The notes under the pieces: generated by a model
Database searches by the model: none
The model's input: the letters and a program-made list of their open reading frames with translations, nothing else
Told to the model about the DNA's origin: nothing
From: CAYTAP01 sp964435775
GTDB taxonomy: Bacteria > Planctomycetota > Phycisphaerae > Tepidisphaerales > Tepidisphaeraceae
DNA length: 17,043 nucleotides
Direction of reading: 5' to 3'
NCBI GenBank assembly: GCA_964435775.1
Contig: CAYTAP010000093.1
Span: forward strand, 1 to 17,043
Shown here: positions 7,101 through 13,089 of the stretch, one piece after another
Layout of the letters: each line of letters begins with the position of its first letter
How positions within the stretch are numbered: position 1 is the first letter of the stretch
Position numbers and translations under genes: made by a program

Positions 7101-7913
7101 TCAACCGCTCAGTTCTTCACTCCTCCTCGCGGCGGCCTTGAGGGCATCGATCGTGATCTTTGGCCAATCGTGCGATTCCATGAATGTGATTGCCGCATGG
7201 GTCGTGCCGCCGGGACTGGTCACTTTCCGCCGCAACTCGGCCGGGGCGTCGTCGCTGGTGGTCAGCATCCTGGCCGTACCCAGGGCGGTGCGGACGGCAA
7301 GGGTATGGGCCTGCTGTGGCGTCAGGCCAAGCTCCACGCCGGCGTGGATCATCTGTTCAACGAGGAAGCAAAAATAGGCCGGACCAGAACCTGAAACGGC
7401 GGTGACAGCGTCGAGCTTGTCTTCGGTCACTTCGATCACCTTGGCCGCAGCCTCGAACAATTGCTTTGCCTGCGCGAGATCTTGCGCCGTCGCATGCGCC
7501 CCCGGCGCGAGGGCGGCCATCCCTTCGCCGACGAGCATGGGGGTGTTGGGCATTGATCGGACGATGCGCCACGCCTGATCGCCACCGAGATGATGGGCGA
7601 TTTTCGCGGTGGTGACGCCGGCCATGATCGACACGAGCAGCGTGTCGGCCGAGATCGCCGTCGCCAGTCCGCGCAGCGCCTCGGGCGCATGCTGCGGCTT
7701 GACGCTCAGCAGCACGATGCGCGCATCCCGCGCGGCATCGACGTTGTGTTCGACCACGGCGACGCCGAGGGTGTCGGCGAAGTAATTCCGTCGCTGAGGC
7801 GAAGGATCGGCGGCGATGATCTGATCGGGGCCGAATGTTTGACGCGAAAGCAGGCCGCGCACGATGGCCTCGGCCATGTTGCCGGCGCCGAGGATGGCGA
7901 GTTGGTGTGTCAT
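7101..7913 (-). CDS. proC: Pyrroline-5-carboxylate reductase ProC
   Basis: ProC reduces 1-pyrroline-5-carboxylate to proline with NAD(P)H, the last step of proline synthesis. The 270-residue protein is of normal size. It has the N-terminal Rossmann motif LAILGAGNMAEAI (5-17), SVKPQ (70-74), MPNTPMLVGEG (121-131), and the C-terminal dimerisation/substrate region with SGSGPAYFCF (174-183) and VTSPGGTTHAA (231-241). The frame stays open far upstream to 8138 only because the intergenic repeat at 7984-8095 lacks stops. The family N-terminus begins at ATG 7913, where a weak TAGG site precedes it. It is convergent with the fliN-like gene. It lies downstream of the acetyltransferase gene on the same strand, separated by about 220 bases of repeats, so co-transcription is uncertain. 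Confidence 0.95.
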   Translation of the reverse strand: MTHQLAILGAGNMAEAIVRGLLSRQTFGPDQIIAADPSPQRRNYFADTLGVAVVEHNVDAARDARIVLLSVKPQHAPEALRGLATAISADTLLVSIMAGVTTAKIAHHLGGDQAWRIVRSMPNTPMLVGEGMAALAPGAHATAQDLAQAKQLFEAAAKVIEVTEDKLDAVTAVSGSGPAYFCFLVEQMIHAGVELGLTPQQAHTLAVRTALGTARMLTTSDDAPAELRRKVTSPGGTTHAAITFMESHDWPKITIDALKAAARRSEELSG

Positions 7914-7983
7914 GGGGAAACCTACTGAATGGAGTTTGGCACCGGATGGACGATGCCGCGCATCCAATACATTTACACTGATT

Positions 7984-8095
7984 CTCCCTCTCCCGGTACG
8001 CCGGGGGAGGGTTGGGGAGGGGGCCTGTTCACGTTGGTCGTAAAGACCCCCTCCCTGCCCTCCCCCGGAAATACCGGGGGAGGGAATAAGAAGCG
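7984..8095. repeat. Inverted pair of G/C-rich palindromic repeats, family C
   Basis: Two copies of a roughly 40-base element lie head to head: CTCCCTCTCCCGGTACGCC followed by GGGGGAGGGTTGGGGAGGGG (7984-8024), and its inverted relative at 8046-8095. A third copy is at 10660-10702. Each copy contains a short hairpin (CCCGG or CCCCCGG facing CCGGGGG) and a purine-only arm. The paired copies could fold into one long stem between the acetyltransferase gene and proC. Because the element contains no stops on the minus strand, it falsely extends proC. Confidence 0.75.
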
Positions 8096-8134
8096 AAACA
8101 AAAGACCGAGTTTCCCAGCATGATACGCTCCGGT

Positions 8135-8677
8135 TCAATCCTCCAAATGATCCAGCACCGGAACCGACACCCCGCGCGGCGTCGGTGTCGCCAGGGGGAG
8201 ATTGGCGATGGGCACATCCTCCAGCGTCAGCACCATCGCGATCTCATCGCACGCATCCTGCTTGGGGCAGCGCACGCAATCGCTCCAGACCTTCAGCGGA
8301 AGCGATTCCTTCGGCACCACTTCAAAACCGAGCTTTTCAAAAAATCGTTGCTCATAGGTCAGGCTCATCAGCCGCCGAATCCCCAGCCGCTTCGCCTCGG
8401 CGATCGTCCAGCGCACAAGCTGCGTCCCGATTCCCCGTCCACGCCATTCATCATCCACCGCCAGCGAGCGCACCTCGGCCAGGTCCGCCCAGATGATCGT
8501 CAGCCCCACGCAGCCGACGATCGTCCCTTTCCCATCCTCCGACTCATGCACCGCGAAATCACGAAGCCCCTCGAAGAGCTGGGCGTAGCTCTTGAAGAGC
8601 ATCTTCCCCAGGCCGGCGTGGGCGTTGATGATCTGGGCGATGTGGGGAACATCATGAATGGTGGCGGGGCGGATCAT
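8135..8677 (-). CDS. GNAT N-acetyltransferase, short ArgA-like N-acetylglutamate synthase
   Basis: A 180-residue GNAT-fold enzyme transferring acetyl from acetyl-CoA. VRSLAVDDEWRGRGIGTQLV (69-88) includes the acetyl-CoA loop R79-x-x-G82-x-G84, and LTYEQRFFEKLGFEVV (106-121) is the usual C-terminal GNAT motif. The segment ESLPLKVWSDCVRCPKQ followed by CDEIAM (124-148) matches short stand-alone amino-acid N-acetyltransferases that supply N-acetylglutamate for arginine synthesis. Its cysteines C134, C137 and C143 are regular in that subgroup and might bind metal. The ArgA-like role is inferred from these motifs and fits the nearby proC; another GNAT substrate is possible. ATG 8677 is used although no Shine-Dalgarno is visible. 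The C-terminal 25 residues beyond EIAM are not part of the family core. Confidence 0.85.
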   Translation of the reverse strand: MIRPATIHDVPHIAQIINAHAGLGKMLFKSYAQLFEGLRDFAVHESEDGKGTIVGCVGLTIIWADLAEVRSLAVDDEWRGRGIGTQLVRWTIAEAKRLGIRRLMSLTYEQRFFEKLGFEVVPKESLPLKVWSDCVRCPKQDACDEIAMVLTLEDVPIANLPLATPTPRGVSVPVLDHLED

Positions 8678-8712
8678 GGTTGGTGGGTGGGGCCTTGTGC
8701 GTGATGTCGGGA

Positions 8713-8769
8713 GAGCCGCGCACGAAGTAAGCGGTGTTGAATGTTGTCCGCTTGCTTCGTGCGCGGCTC
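8713..8769. repeat. Strong intergenic hairpin with 22-base arms
   Basis: GAGCCGCGCACGAAG and the following TAAGCGG (8713-8734) face CCGCTTGCTTCG and TGCGCGGCTC (8748-8769). The two 22-base arms pair with a single mismatch around a 13-base loop. The hairpin lies after the hpnH/unknown gene pair in the minus direction, so it could end or protect that transcript. No U-tract follows on either strand, so it is listed as a repeat rather than as an intrinsic terminator. Confidence 0.8.
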
Positions 8770-8790
8770 CTTATCGCTCTTGGAAATGGC

Positions 8791-8811
8791 ATGGTCCGCG
8801 CCGCGGACCAT
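8791..8811. repeat. Intergenic palindromic repeat, family A
   Basis: ATGGTCCGCG, one central C, then CGCGGACCAT: a perfect 21-base palindrome around a single base. It is the most symmetric family A member. It sits 22 bases after the 8713-8769 hairpin and 19 bases before the next family A copy. Confidence 0.75.
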
Positions 8812-8830
8812 CCTTCGAGTTGTCAATCGG

Positions 8831-8853
8831 ATGGTCCGCGGGGCGGACCCTAC
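8831..8853. repeat. Intergenic palindromic repeat, family A
   Basis: ATGGTCCGCGG followed by GGCGGACCCTAC, close to the form at 16746-16768. GGTCCGC and GCGGACC form the stem. It lies 36 bases before the stop of the 140-residue gene in coordinate terms, that is, directly downstream of that minus-strand gene. Confidence 0.75.
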
Positions 8854-8888
8854 ATATGCGCGGAGTCTCACCGAATGACGCCGAGTTC

Positions 8889-9311
8889 CTAATCCAGCTT
8901 CTCCGGCTCGATGCCGATGTTCTTTTCACCGGCGGCCTTTTTTTCGCGGTATTTCTTCACCCAGGTCTCAAAGCTCTTGCCGGCGGCGGCGTCGCGTCCG
9001 CTGAACTCGAGGCGGGCGACATCCGCATAAGCGATGGCGCGTTTCTCGTCGCTGTTTTTGGGATAGAGCCTCACCCTGCTGTCCGTCAGGGTTTGGCCGG
9101 TGCTGCGGTCGAAGATGTATCCTTCGACAACTTCGCCGCCCTTGAGGGTGATCGTGATGTCGCCGCGATAGTCAAACGCCTTCTCGAGCGCCATGCGGAT
9201 TTCATCCTCCCCCGCGAGTTCCGGCACCCACCCCTCGAGTTTTTCATGAAGCGTGCCGGGCGCGTGTTCCTGTTCGACATCCAACGGACGGGACTTGGTT
9301 TCCTGGGGCAT
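8889..9311 (-). CDS. Unknown protein downstream of hpnH, possible Sm-like beta-barrel
   Basis: A 140-residue soluble protein without signal peptide or membrane segment; I do not recognise a named family. The N-terminal 35 residues are polar and probably disordered. The middle (about 40-105) alternates short beta strands: FDYRGDITITLKGGEVVEGY, then IFDRSTG, VRLYP and IAYADVARLEFSG. This pattern (strand, Lys-Gly-Gly turn, strand with Gly-Tyr, Phe-Asp-Arg) resembles an Sm-like or similar small barrel. The C-terminal part (112-140) is Lys/Glu-rich and contains SFETWVKKYREKKAAGE. ATG 9311 follows the hpnH stop by 26 bases with AAGGA about nine bases before it, so the two are very likely co-transcribed. 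This suggests, but does not show, a role connected with hopanoid side-chain synthesis or membrane lipids. Confidence 0.75.
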   Translation of the reverse strand: MPQETKSRPLDVEQEHAPGTLHEKLEGWVPELAGEDEIRMALEKAFDYRGDITITLKGGEVVEGYIFDRSTGQTLTDSRVRLYPKNSDEKRAIAYADVARLEFSGRDAAAGKSFETWVKKYREKKAAGEKNIGIEPEKLD

Positions 9312-9337
9312 TGAGCGGTTCCTTCTTCACTTCGTCG

Positions 9338-10474
9338 TTACAGACGGGCGGGCTGAGTCTTTGTCTCCTGGGTATCCTTCACATTCGACACCGTCAACTG
9401 CACCAGGGCCGCCGGCGCGCTCTTTTCATCGAGCGCCTCCAGCGCGTCGGCGTCGGCGTAGGTTCCACCAAAGAGCGTCGCCCGCACGGTGGACAAAAAT
9501 CCCTTGATCGATCCGAAGGTGTCATCGACCGCGCTCGCTTCGTAGCCGCTGTGGACCATGCAGTTGGCGCACTTGGGGTTGCCGCTTTCGGTGCCGTAGT
9601 TTTCCCACTTCGTCGCCTCGATCAATTCCTTGAACGTCTCGGCGTATCCATCCTGGAGCAGATAGCACGGCTTTTGCCACCCGAAGATGTTGTACGTCGG
9701 CATGCCCCAAGGTGTGCAGCGGTAGTGCCGCCTGCCCATCAGGTATTCCAGGAACAGCGGGCTTTGGTTGAATGTCCAGCTTTTCTTGCGATTGCTCAGG
9801 ATCTTGGTGAACAGTCGCCTGGTCTTGGCCTTGCCGAGAAAATGCTGCTGGTCCGGCGCCTTGTCATAGCTGTAGCCCGGCGACAGCATCATCCCCTCAA
9901 CGCCCACGTCCATCATCTGATCGAAAAACGCGCGAACGCTTTTGGCGTCGGCCCCGTCGAAGAGCGTCGTGTTCGTCGTCACCCGGAAGCCCCGCTTGAC
10001 CGCCTCCTTGATTCCCTCCAGCGCGATGTCGAAGCCTCCTTCACGGCAGACGGAAAAATCGTGGTGTTCCTTCTGCCCGTCCATATGGACGCTGAAGGTG
10101 AGGTACTTGGTCGGCTTAAAGAGGCCGATTTTTTCCTTGAGCAAGAGCGCGTTGGTGCAGAGGTAGATGTACTTGCGTCGCGCGACGAGCCCCTCGACAA
10201 TCTCCTTGATCTGTGGATGGAGCAGCGGTTCGCCGCCGGGGATGCTCACCATCGGCGCCCCGCATTCCTCGACGGCTGCGAAACATTGCTCGGGTGTCAG
10301 TTGCTTTTTGAGAATATGCGCCGGGTATTGGATCTTTCCGCACCCCGCGCATGCCAGGTTGCACCGAAACAGCGGCTCAAGCATCAACACCAGCGGGTAT
10401 CGCTTGCGCCCGGCCAGCTTCTGTCGAAGCACATAACTGGCCACCGTCCACATCTGCGTCACCGGCACACTCAT
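9338..10474 (-). CDS. hpnH: Adenosyl-hopene transferase HpnH (radical SAM)
   Basis: HpnH joins the 5'-deoxyadenosyl group of SAM to diploptene, the first step in building C35 extended hopanoids. The 378-residue protein carries the radical SAM cluster motif C38-NLA-C42-AG-C45 within LEPLFRCNLACAGCGKIQYP. SIPGGEPLLHPQI (77-89) holds the SAM-binding GGE. LTFSVHMDGQKEHHDF (125-140) and MMLSPGYSYDKAPDQQHF (195-212) are strongly HpnH-like. C-terminal cysteines C253, C270, C302 and C305 may form a further metal site. ATG 10474 has GGAAGGA six bases before it. No squalene-hopene cyclase or other hpn gene is in the window; the downstream 140-residue gene is the only partner seen. The assignment is strong; activity depends on the cell making hopenes. 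Confidence 0.93.
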   Translation of the reverse strand: MSVPVTQMWTVASYVLRQKLAGRKRYPLVLMLEPLFRCNLACAGCGKIQYPAHILKKQLTPEQCFAAVEECGAPMVSIPGGEPLLHPQIKEIVEGLVARRKYIYLCTNALLLKEKIGLFKPTKYLTFSVHMDGQKEHHDFSVCREGGFDIALEGIKEAVKRGFRVTTNTTLFDGADAKSVRAFFDQMMDVGVEGMMLSPGYSYDKAPDQQHFLGKAKTRRLFTKILSNRKKSWTFNQSPLFLEYLMGRRHYRCTPWGMPTYNIFGWQKPCYLLQDGYAETFKELIEATKWENYGTESGNPKCANCMVHSGYEASAVDDTFGSIKGFLSTVRATLFGGTYADADALEALDEKSAPAALVQLTVSNVKDTQETKTQPARL

Positions 10475-10659
10475 GATTCATCCTTCCCACGGACCCGCGG
10501 CCATCTGGCCATCGGATGTCCCATTCCCCGCGACGGGCGTCATCCTATAACCAACCTGTCCGGATCGCCAATTGCAAAACACCTCCCAAAGCGCGCGAAA
10601 ATCCCGCAGGCATGGCCCGGCGGGGGTGAAACAATTGCCGACGAGCCTTTGCGATGCTT

Positions 10660-10702
10660 CTCCCTCCTCCGCTGTACCCGGCGGGGGAGGGCGGGGAGGG
10701 AG
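10660..10702. repeat. G/C-rich palindromic repeat, family C, third copy
   Basis: CTCCCTCCTCCGCTGTACCC followed by GGCGGGGGAGGGCGGGGAGG, matching the copies at 7984-8024 and 8046-8095 in order and composition. A pyrimidine-rich arm, a central GTAC or GTACC and a purine-rich arm with two GGGGAGG or GGGGGAGG blocks are shared. Confidence 0.7.
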
Positions 10703-10769
10703 TCTTCTATTTGGACGGCATTTTCGCAGGGTCCTTGGTACCCCGCGGATCATAGCCGCGATGAGGCAC

Positions 10770-10797
10770 TGGTCCGCGGAGCACCACGGACCCTACA
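10770..10797. repeat. Intergenic palindromic repeat, family A (degenerate)
   Basis: TGGTCCGCGG, then AGCACC, then ACGGACCCTACAAC. GGTCCG faces CGGACC with a ten-base loop. It keeps the GGACCCTAC end of the family. It lies between spoVG and hpnH. Confidence 0.6.
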
Positions 10798-10853
10798 ACT
10801 CCGTCGGAGGGAGTACTGCGGAGCAACGTCGAACTGGTCGTGCCAGCCCATCC

Positions 10854-11372
10854 TCACGCCAGCCGAAGCGGAATGCTCGACTTGCCCGCATCGGATTCAT
10901 CGGGGATGTCATAATCCTCCCCATCCAGTACGGTTGGCTCATACCCCGGCTGGCGGCTGCGCTCCAGTTCCTGCTCGTACGCCGCGCGGACGCGGGTCTC
11001 CAGCTCTCGTCGCGCGGTGGCGTTGATCGGATGGGCGATGTCGGCGTACAGCTTGACCCGCTCCGCGCCGCCGATGCCATAGCGGATGCGCGCCGACGTG
11101 CTTGCCTTGCCGCCCGCGTGGGGATGGCGGTTTTCGTTCAGGCGCTGGCCGCATTCGTTGCAGAATCGCGCCCGCACATGATTTTTTTCATGGCAATGCG
11201 GGCAGTGATCCGTCAATTTCCGCGACGGCATTGCCAGGAACAGCCCGTCGTTGCCGTCGATGAGCTTGACATCGCGGATGACGAAGGTGTTGTCGAAGGT
11301 CAGGCAGCAAAAGGCCTTGAGCCGGCCGGAGTTGCTGCCACAGAGACTGATGCGAACATCCGAAAGGTGCAT
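10854..11372 (-). CDS. spoVG: SpoVG-family regulator with inserted four-cysteine zinc ribbon
   Basis: A 172-residue cytosolic protein, about twice the length of standard SpoVG. The first half of the SpoVG fold is clear (MHLSDVRISL, RLKAFCCLTFDNTFVIRDVK, LIDGNDGLFLAMPSRK, residues 1-52). The closing element YADIAHPINATARRELETRV lies at 109-128. Between them is an insert of about 57 residues with C57-x2-C60 and C71-x2-C74 (CPHCHEKNHVRARFCNEC), a zinc ribbon, then a polar linker. SpoVG proteins bind nucleic acids and regulate septation, virulence or sporulation genes in Firmicutes; this bacterium need not sporulate. The C-terminal tail (150-172) is acidic and then ends PLRLA. Two near-adjacent ATGs exist. 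AGGGG lies seven bases before ATG 11372 but only one before ATG 11378, so 11372 is chosen. The gene stands alone between repeats. Confidence 0.88.
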   Translation of the reverse strand: MHLSDVRISLCGSNSGRLKAFCCLTFDNTFVIRDVKLIDGNDGLFLAMPSRKLTDHCPHCHEKNHVRARFCNECGQRLNENRHPHAGGKASTSARIRYGIGGAERVKLYADIAHPINATARRELETRVRAAYEQELERSRQPGYEPTVLDGEDYDIPDESDAGKSSIPLRLA

Positions 11373-11550
11373 AACCATACCCCTGCGTTGAAGAACCGAA
11401 ATGACAACCCGATTTTTCCATTCAGCCGGACGACGGATGTGAGCAGTGTCGTCGGGCCTCATGGGCACAGACTCATAACTTGTGGGTTGGGCAAGTCATG
11501 AGAACGATTGTTGAAGACGGATGCCGTCGTCATCGCTTGGCATCCCGTAC

Positions 11551-11649
11551 GGTCCGCAGTTCTCTGCGGACCATTGGTCGGCGACTCGCTGAATTGGTCC
11601 GCACGGGGTGCGGCCCCGGCGAAAACTGGTCCGCGAGGCGAGCCCTACG
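11551..11649. repeat. Cluster of three family A palindromes at the end of ispE
   Basis: Three related elements are stacked. 11551-11572 is GGTCCGCAG, TTCT, CTGCGGACC, a perfect 9-base stem with a four-base loop. 11596-11615 has GGTCCGCAC facing GTGCGGCC. 11627-11649 is TGGTCCGCGAGGCGAGCCCTACG. Read on the minus strand, the last copy begins with GTAGGG, and its TAG is the ispE stop codon (11647-11645). The cluster lies downstream of ispE and could stabilise or end its mRNA; no T-run is seen. Confidence 0.7.
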
Positions 11650-12763
11650 AAGATGCACCGATGCCATCCTCGTCCCGGATATTCGGACACAATTCCACGG
11701 CGCTGGCCGGAATATCATGCTTCGCCACGATCGTTTCGGCGATCTTTCGCGCCTCCATTTCATCGTCGGCCAGCGTGAAGAGCGTCGATCCGCTTCCGCT
11801 CATCCGCACGATGCGCCCGATGGTCTTCTCGATTGCGATCCAAAGGGCGGCGAGTTCCGCCTTGAGCGAAAACGCCGGTGCTTCCAGGTCATTGACCAGC
11901 CGGGGCAGCAGTTCCAATGCGTTCAATCGGCTCCACGCCTCCCAAGGCCGGACCATTGACGGCGCCAATCGCCAGTCATTCGCCGGACCGCCGCCCATCT
12001 GCGGATCTCGAACCGGAGGAGATGCAAGAAGAGCCCTCGCCTCCAGAGGCTCGTCTCCATGACGCATCTCCCCCGGTTCGCCACCCGCGCCCGGTCTGCC
12101 ATCGCGCTGTTCGGCCAGCTCATCAAACCGCTTGTACACCGCCGGGGTGGACAATCCGAACGGCGGGAAAATGAGCACCGCATAAGGCGCCGCCGGCGGA
12201 GGCAACACGCCCATCATCTCGCCCCGACCGGCGCACAAGGCGCTCCCGTCGAGCAAAAAAAACGGCACATCGCTTCCGAGAGAAGCGGCGATGGGGTGCA
12301 GCGAATCAATCGGCCAGTTCAACCCCCAAAGCCGGTTGAGGGCCACAAGCGTGTGCGCCGCGTCGGAGCTTCCGCCGCCCAGCCCCGCGCCGATGGGGAT
12401 GACCTTGCCAAGCGTCAATTCCAGCGCCGGCGAGATGCCCGCCGCCCGCGCGAGCGCCTCGGCGGCGCGGACCACAAGATTGCTCGCATCGACTGGCGGC
12501 AATGCCGCGCGCGGCTTCTCCCCAGTATCCTTGCCATCCGCACGATCTGAAGATCCGCCGCATCCTTCCAGTGTCAGCCGAATCCCCGGCGCGGGTGCAA
12601 TCGTCACTTCCAGCTTGTCAAAGAGCCCGACCGTCGCCATCCACGACACGAGCGGATGAAATCCATCGGCGCGCCGCGCGCCGATGCGCAAAAACAGGTT
12701 GATCTTCGCCGGGGCGCGCAAACGCAGTTGTTTGAACAGAGACTTGACGGACCGGTTGTGCAT
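11645..12763 (-). CDS. ispE: 4-diphosphocytidyl-2-C-methyl-D-erythritol kinase IspE, enlarged
   Basis: IspE phosphorylates CDP-methylerythritol in the MEP pathway to isoprenoids, ATP-dependently, in the cytosol. GHMP-kinase motifs are all present: LRAPAKINLFLRIG (catalytic-site lysine K20), the ATP loop VIPIGAGLGGGSSDAA (121-136), SLGSDVPFFLLDG with the catalytic aspartate D165, and the C-terminal RMSGSGSTLF (320-329). The protein is 372 residues against about 290 usual. Extra sequence lies at about 69-93 (Asp/Lys/Pro-rich) and about 217-277 (Gly/Pro/Arg-rich, low complexity). Both are probably surface loops. ATG 12763 is preferred: family similarity begins just after it, and a promoter-like pair fits a leaderless start. 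A TTG at 12832 would add 23 residues with no family match. The stop codon lies inside an intergenic repeat. Confidence 0.93.
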   Translation of the reverse strand: MHNRSVKSLFKQLRLRAPAKINLFLRIGARRADGFHPLVSWMATVGLFDKLEVTIAPAPGIRLTLEGCGGSSDRADGKDTGEKPRAALPPVDASNLVVRAAEALARAAGISPALELTLGKVIPIGAGLGGGSSDAAHTLVALNRLWGLNWPIDSLHPIAASLGSDVPFFLLDGSALCAGRGEMMGVLPPPAAPYAVLIFPPFGLSTPAVYKRFDELAEQRDGRPGAGGEPGEMRHGDEPLEARALLASPPVRDPQMGGGPANDWRLAPSMVRPWEAWSRLNALELLPRLVNDLEAPAFSLKAELAALWIAIEKTIGRIVRMSGSGSTLFTLADDEMEARKIAETIVAKHDIPASAVELCPNIRDEDGIGASS

Positions 12764-13089
12764 GGCGCGATTGTGCGATGACCGACCAATCAACGCAACG
12801 ATGCCACCGGGGTTGTCAGCCCATCCGCGCAATTGCTCAGGCGATCTCCTTGCATTCAGTTTCCCAACTCGGCCGCGTTGGCCAGCGATATGTCAATCCA
12901 ACATCTTAAGAGATGGTGCGATTTGAACGCTCATCAACCTACACCACATTTGGCGGCGAATCAAGAAAAAAGTGATATTTCCGACAATATGGCCAATGTC
13001 CCCGCCCGCCTTGGAGCAAACGCCCCGTTCCTTGTAAGCTTCGGCAAGTGATGGATCGAACCGGATAACTTCAAACGCGGGAGTCCACA
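12764..13089. other. Divergent intergenic region between ispE and the sugar operon
   Basis: A 326-base space between genes reading away from each other, so it should hold promoters for both. The part 12890-12995 is AT-richer than its surroundings (AAGAAAAAAGTGATATTTCC near 12964-12983). A weak pair TTGGCG (12950-12955) and TGATAT (12973-12978) with a 17-base spacer could serve the plus-strand operon. None of the repeat families seen elsewhere is present. I see no clear operator palindrome. Confidence 0.45.
12770..12798 (-). promoter_or_regulatory. Putative ispE promoter with short or absent leader
   Basis: On the minus strand TTGCGT (12798 to 12793), a 17-base spacer and CACAAT (12775 to 12770) precede the ispE ATG by six bases. 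No Shine-Dalgarno is present. The -10 box lacks the first T, so this is a weak call. The arrangement is the same as at purA. Confidence 0.25.

Larger units (their letters stand above)
10475..10853. other. Gene-free stretch with two repeats
   Basis: This 379-base interval lies between the spoVG stop and the hpnH start, both minus strand. It contains a family C repeat (10660-10702) and a degenerate family A palindrome (10770-10797). A possible open frame across it is Pro/Arg-rich and repeat-derived, so I call no gene. The hpnH promoter should lie in 10475-10650, but I see no convincing pair of boxes. Confidence 0.55.

Noticed and set aside
7914..8138. N-terminal extension of ProC
   Set aside because: The extra 75 residues are translated family C repeat (SPTLPRRTGRG-like text), and ProC homology begins exactly at ATG 7913.
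10478..10753. A 91-codon minus-strand open frame upstream of hpnH
   Set aside because: Pro/Arg-rich product crossing a family C repeat; no motif and no Shine-Dalgarno.
9311..11026. A 571-codon plus-strand open frame opposite hpnH and its flanks
   Set aside because: It runs antisense through hpnH, an intergenic region and part of spoVG, is rich in Arg/His/Pro/Leu, and has no family features. It is a shadow caused by high GC codon use.
13031..13050. CTTGTAAGCTTCGGCAAG as an operator for the sugar operon
   Set aside because: Only the outer CTTG/CAAG bases are symmetric and the central AAGCTT is off-centre, so it is not a convincing operator.
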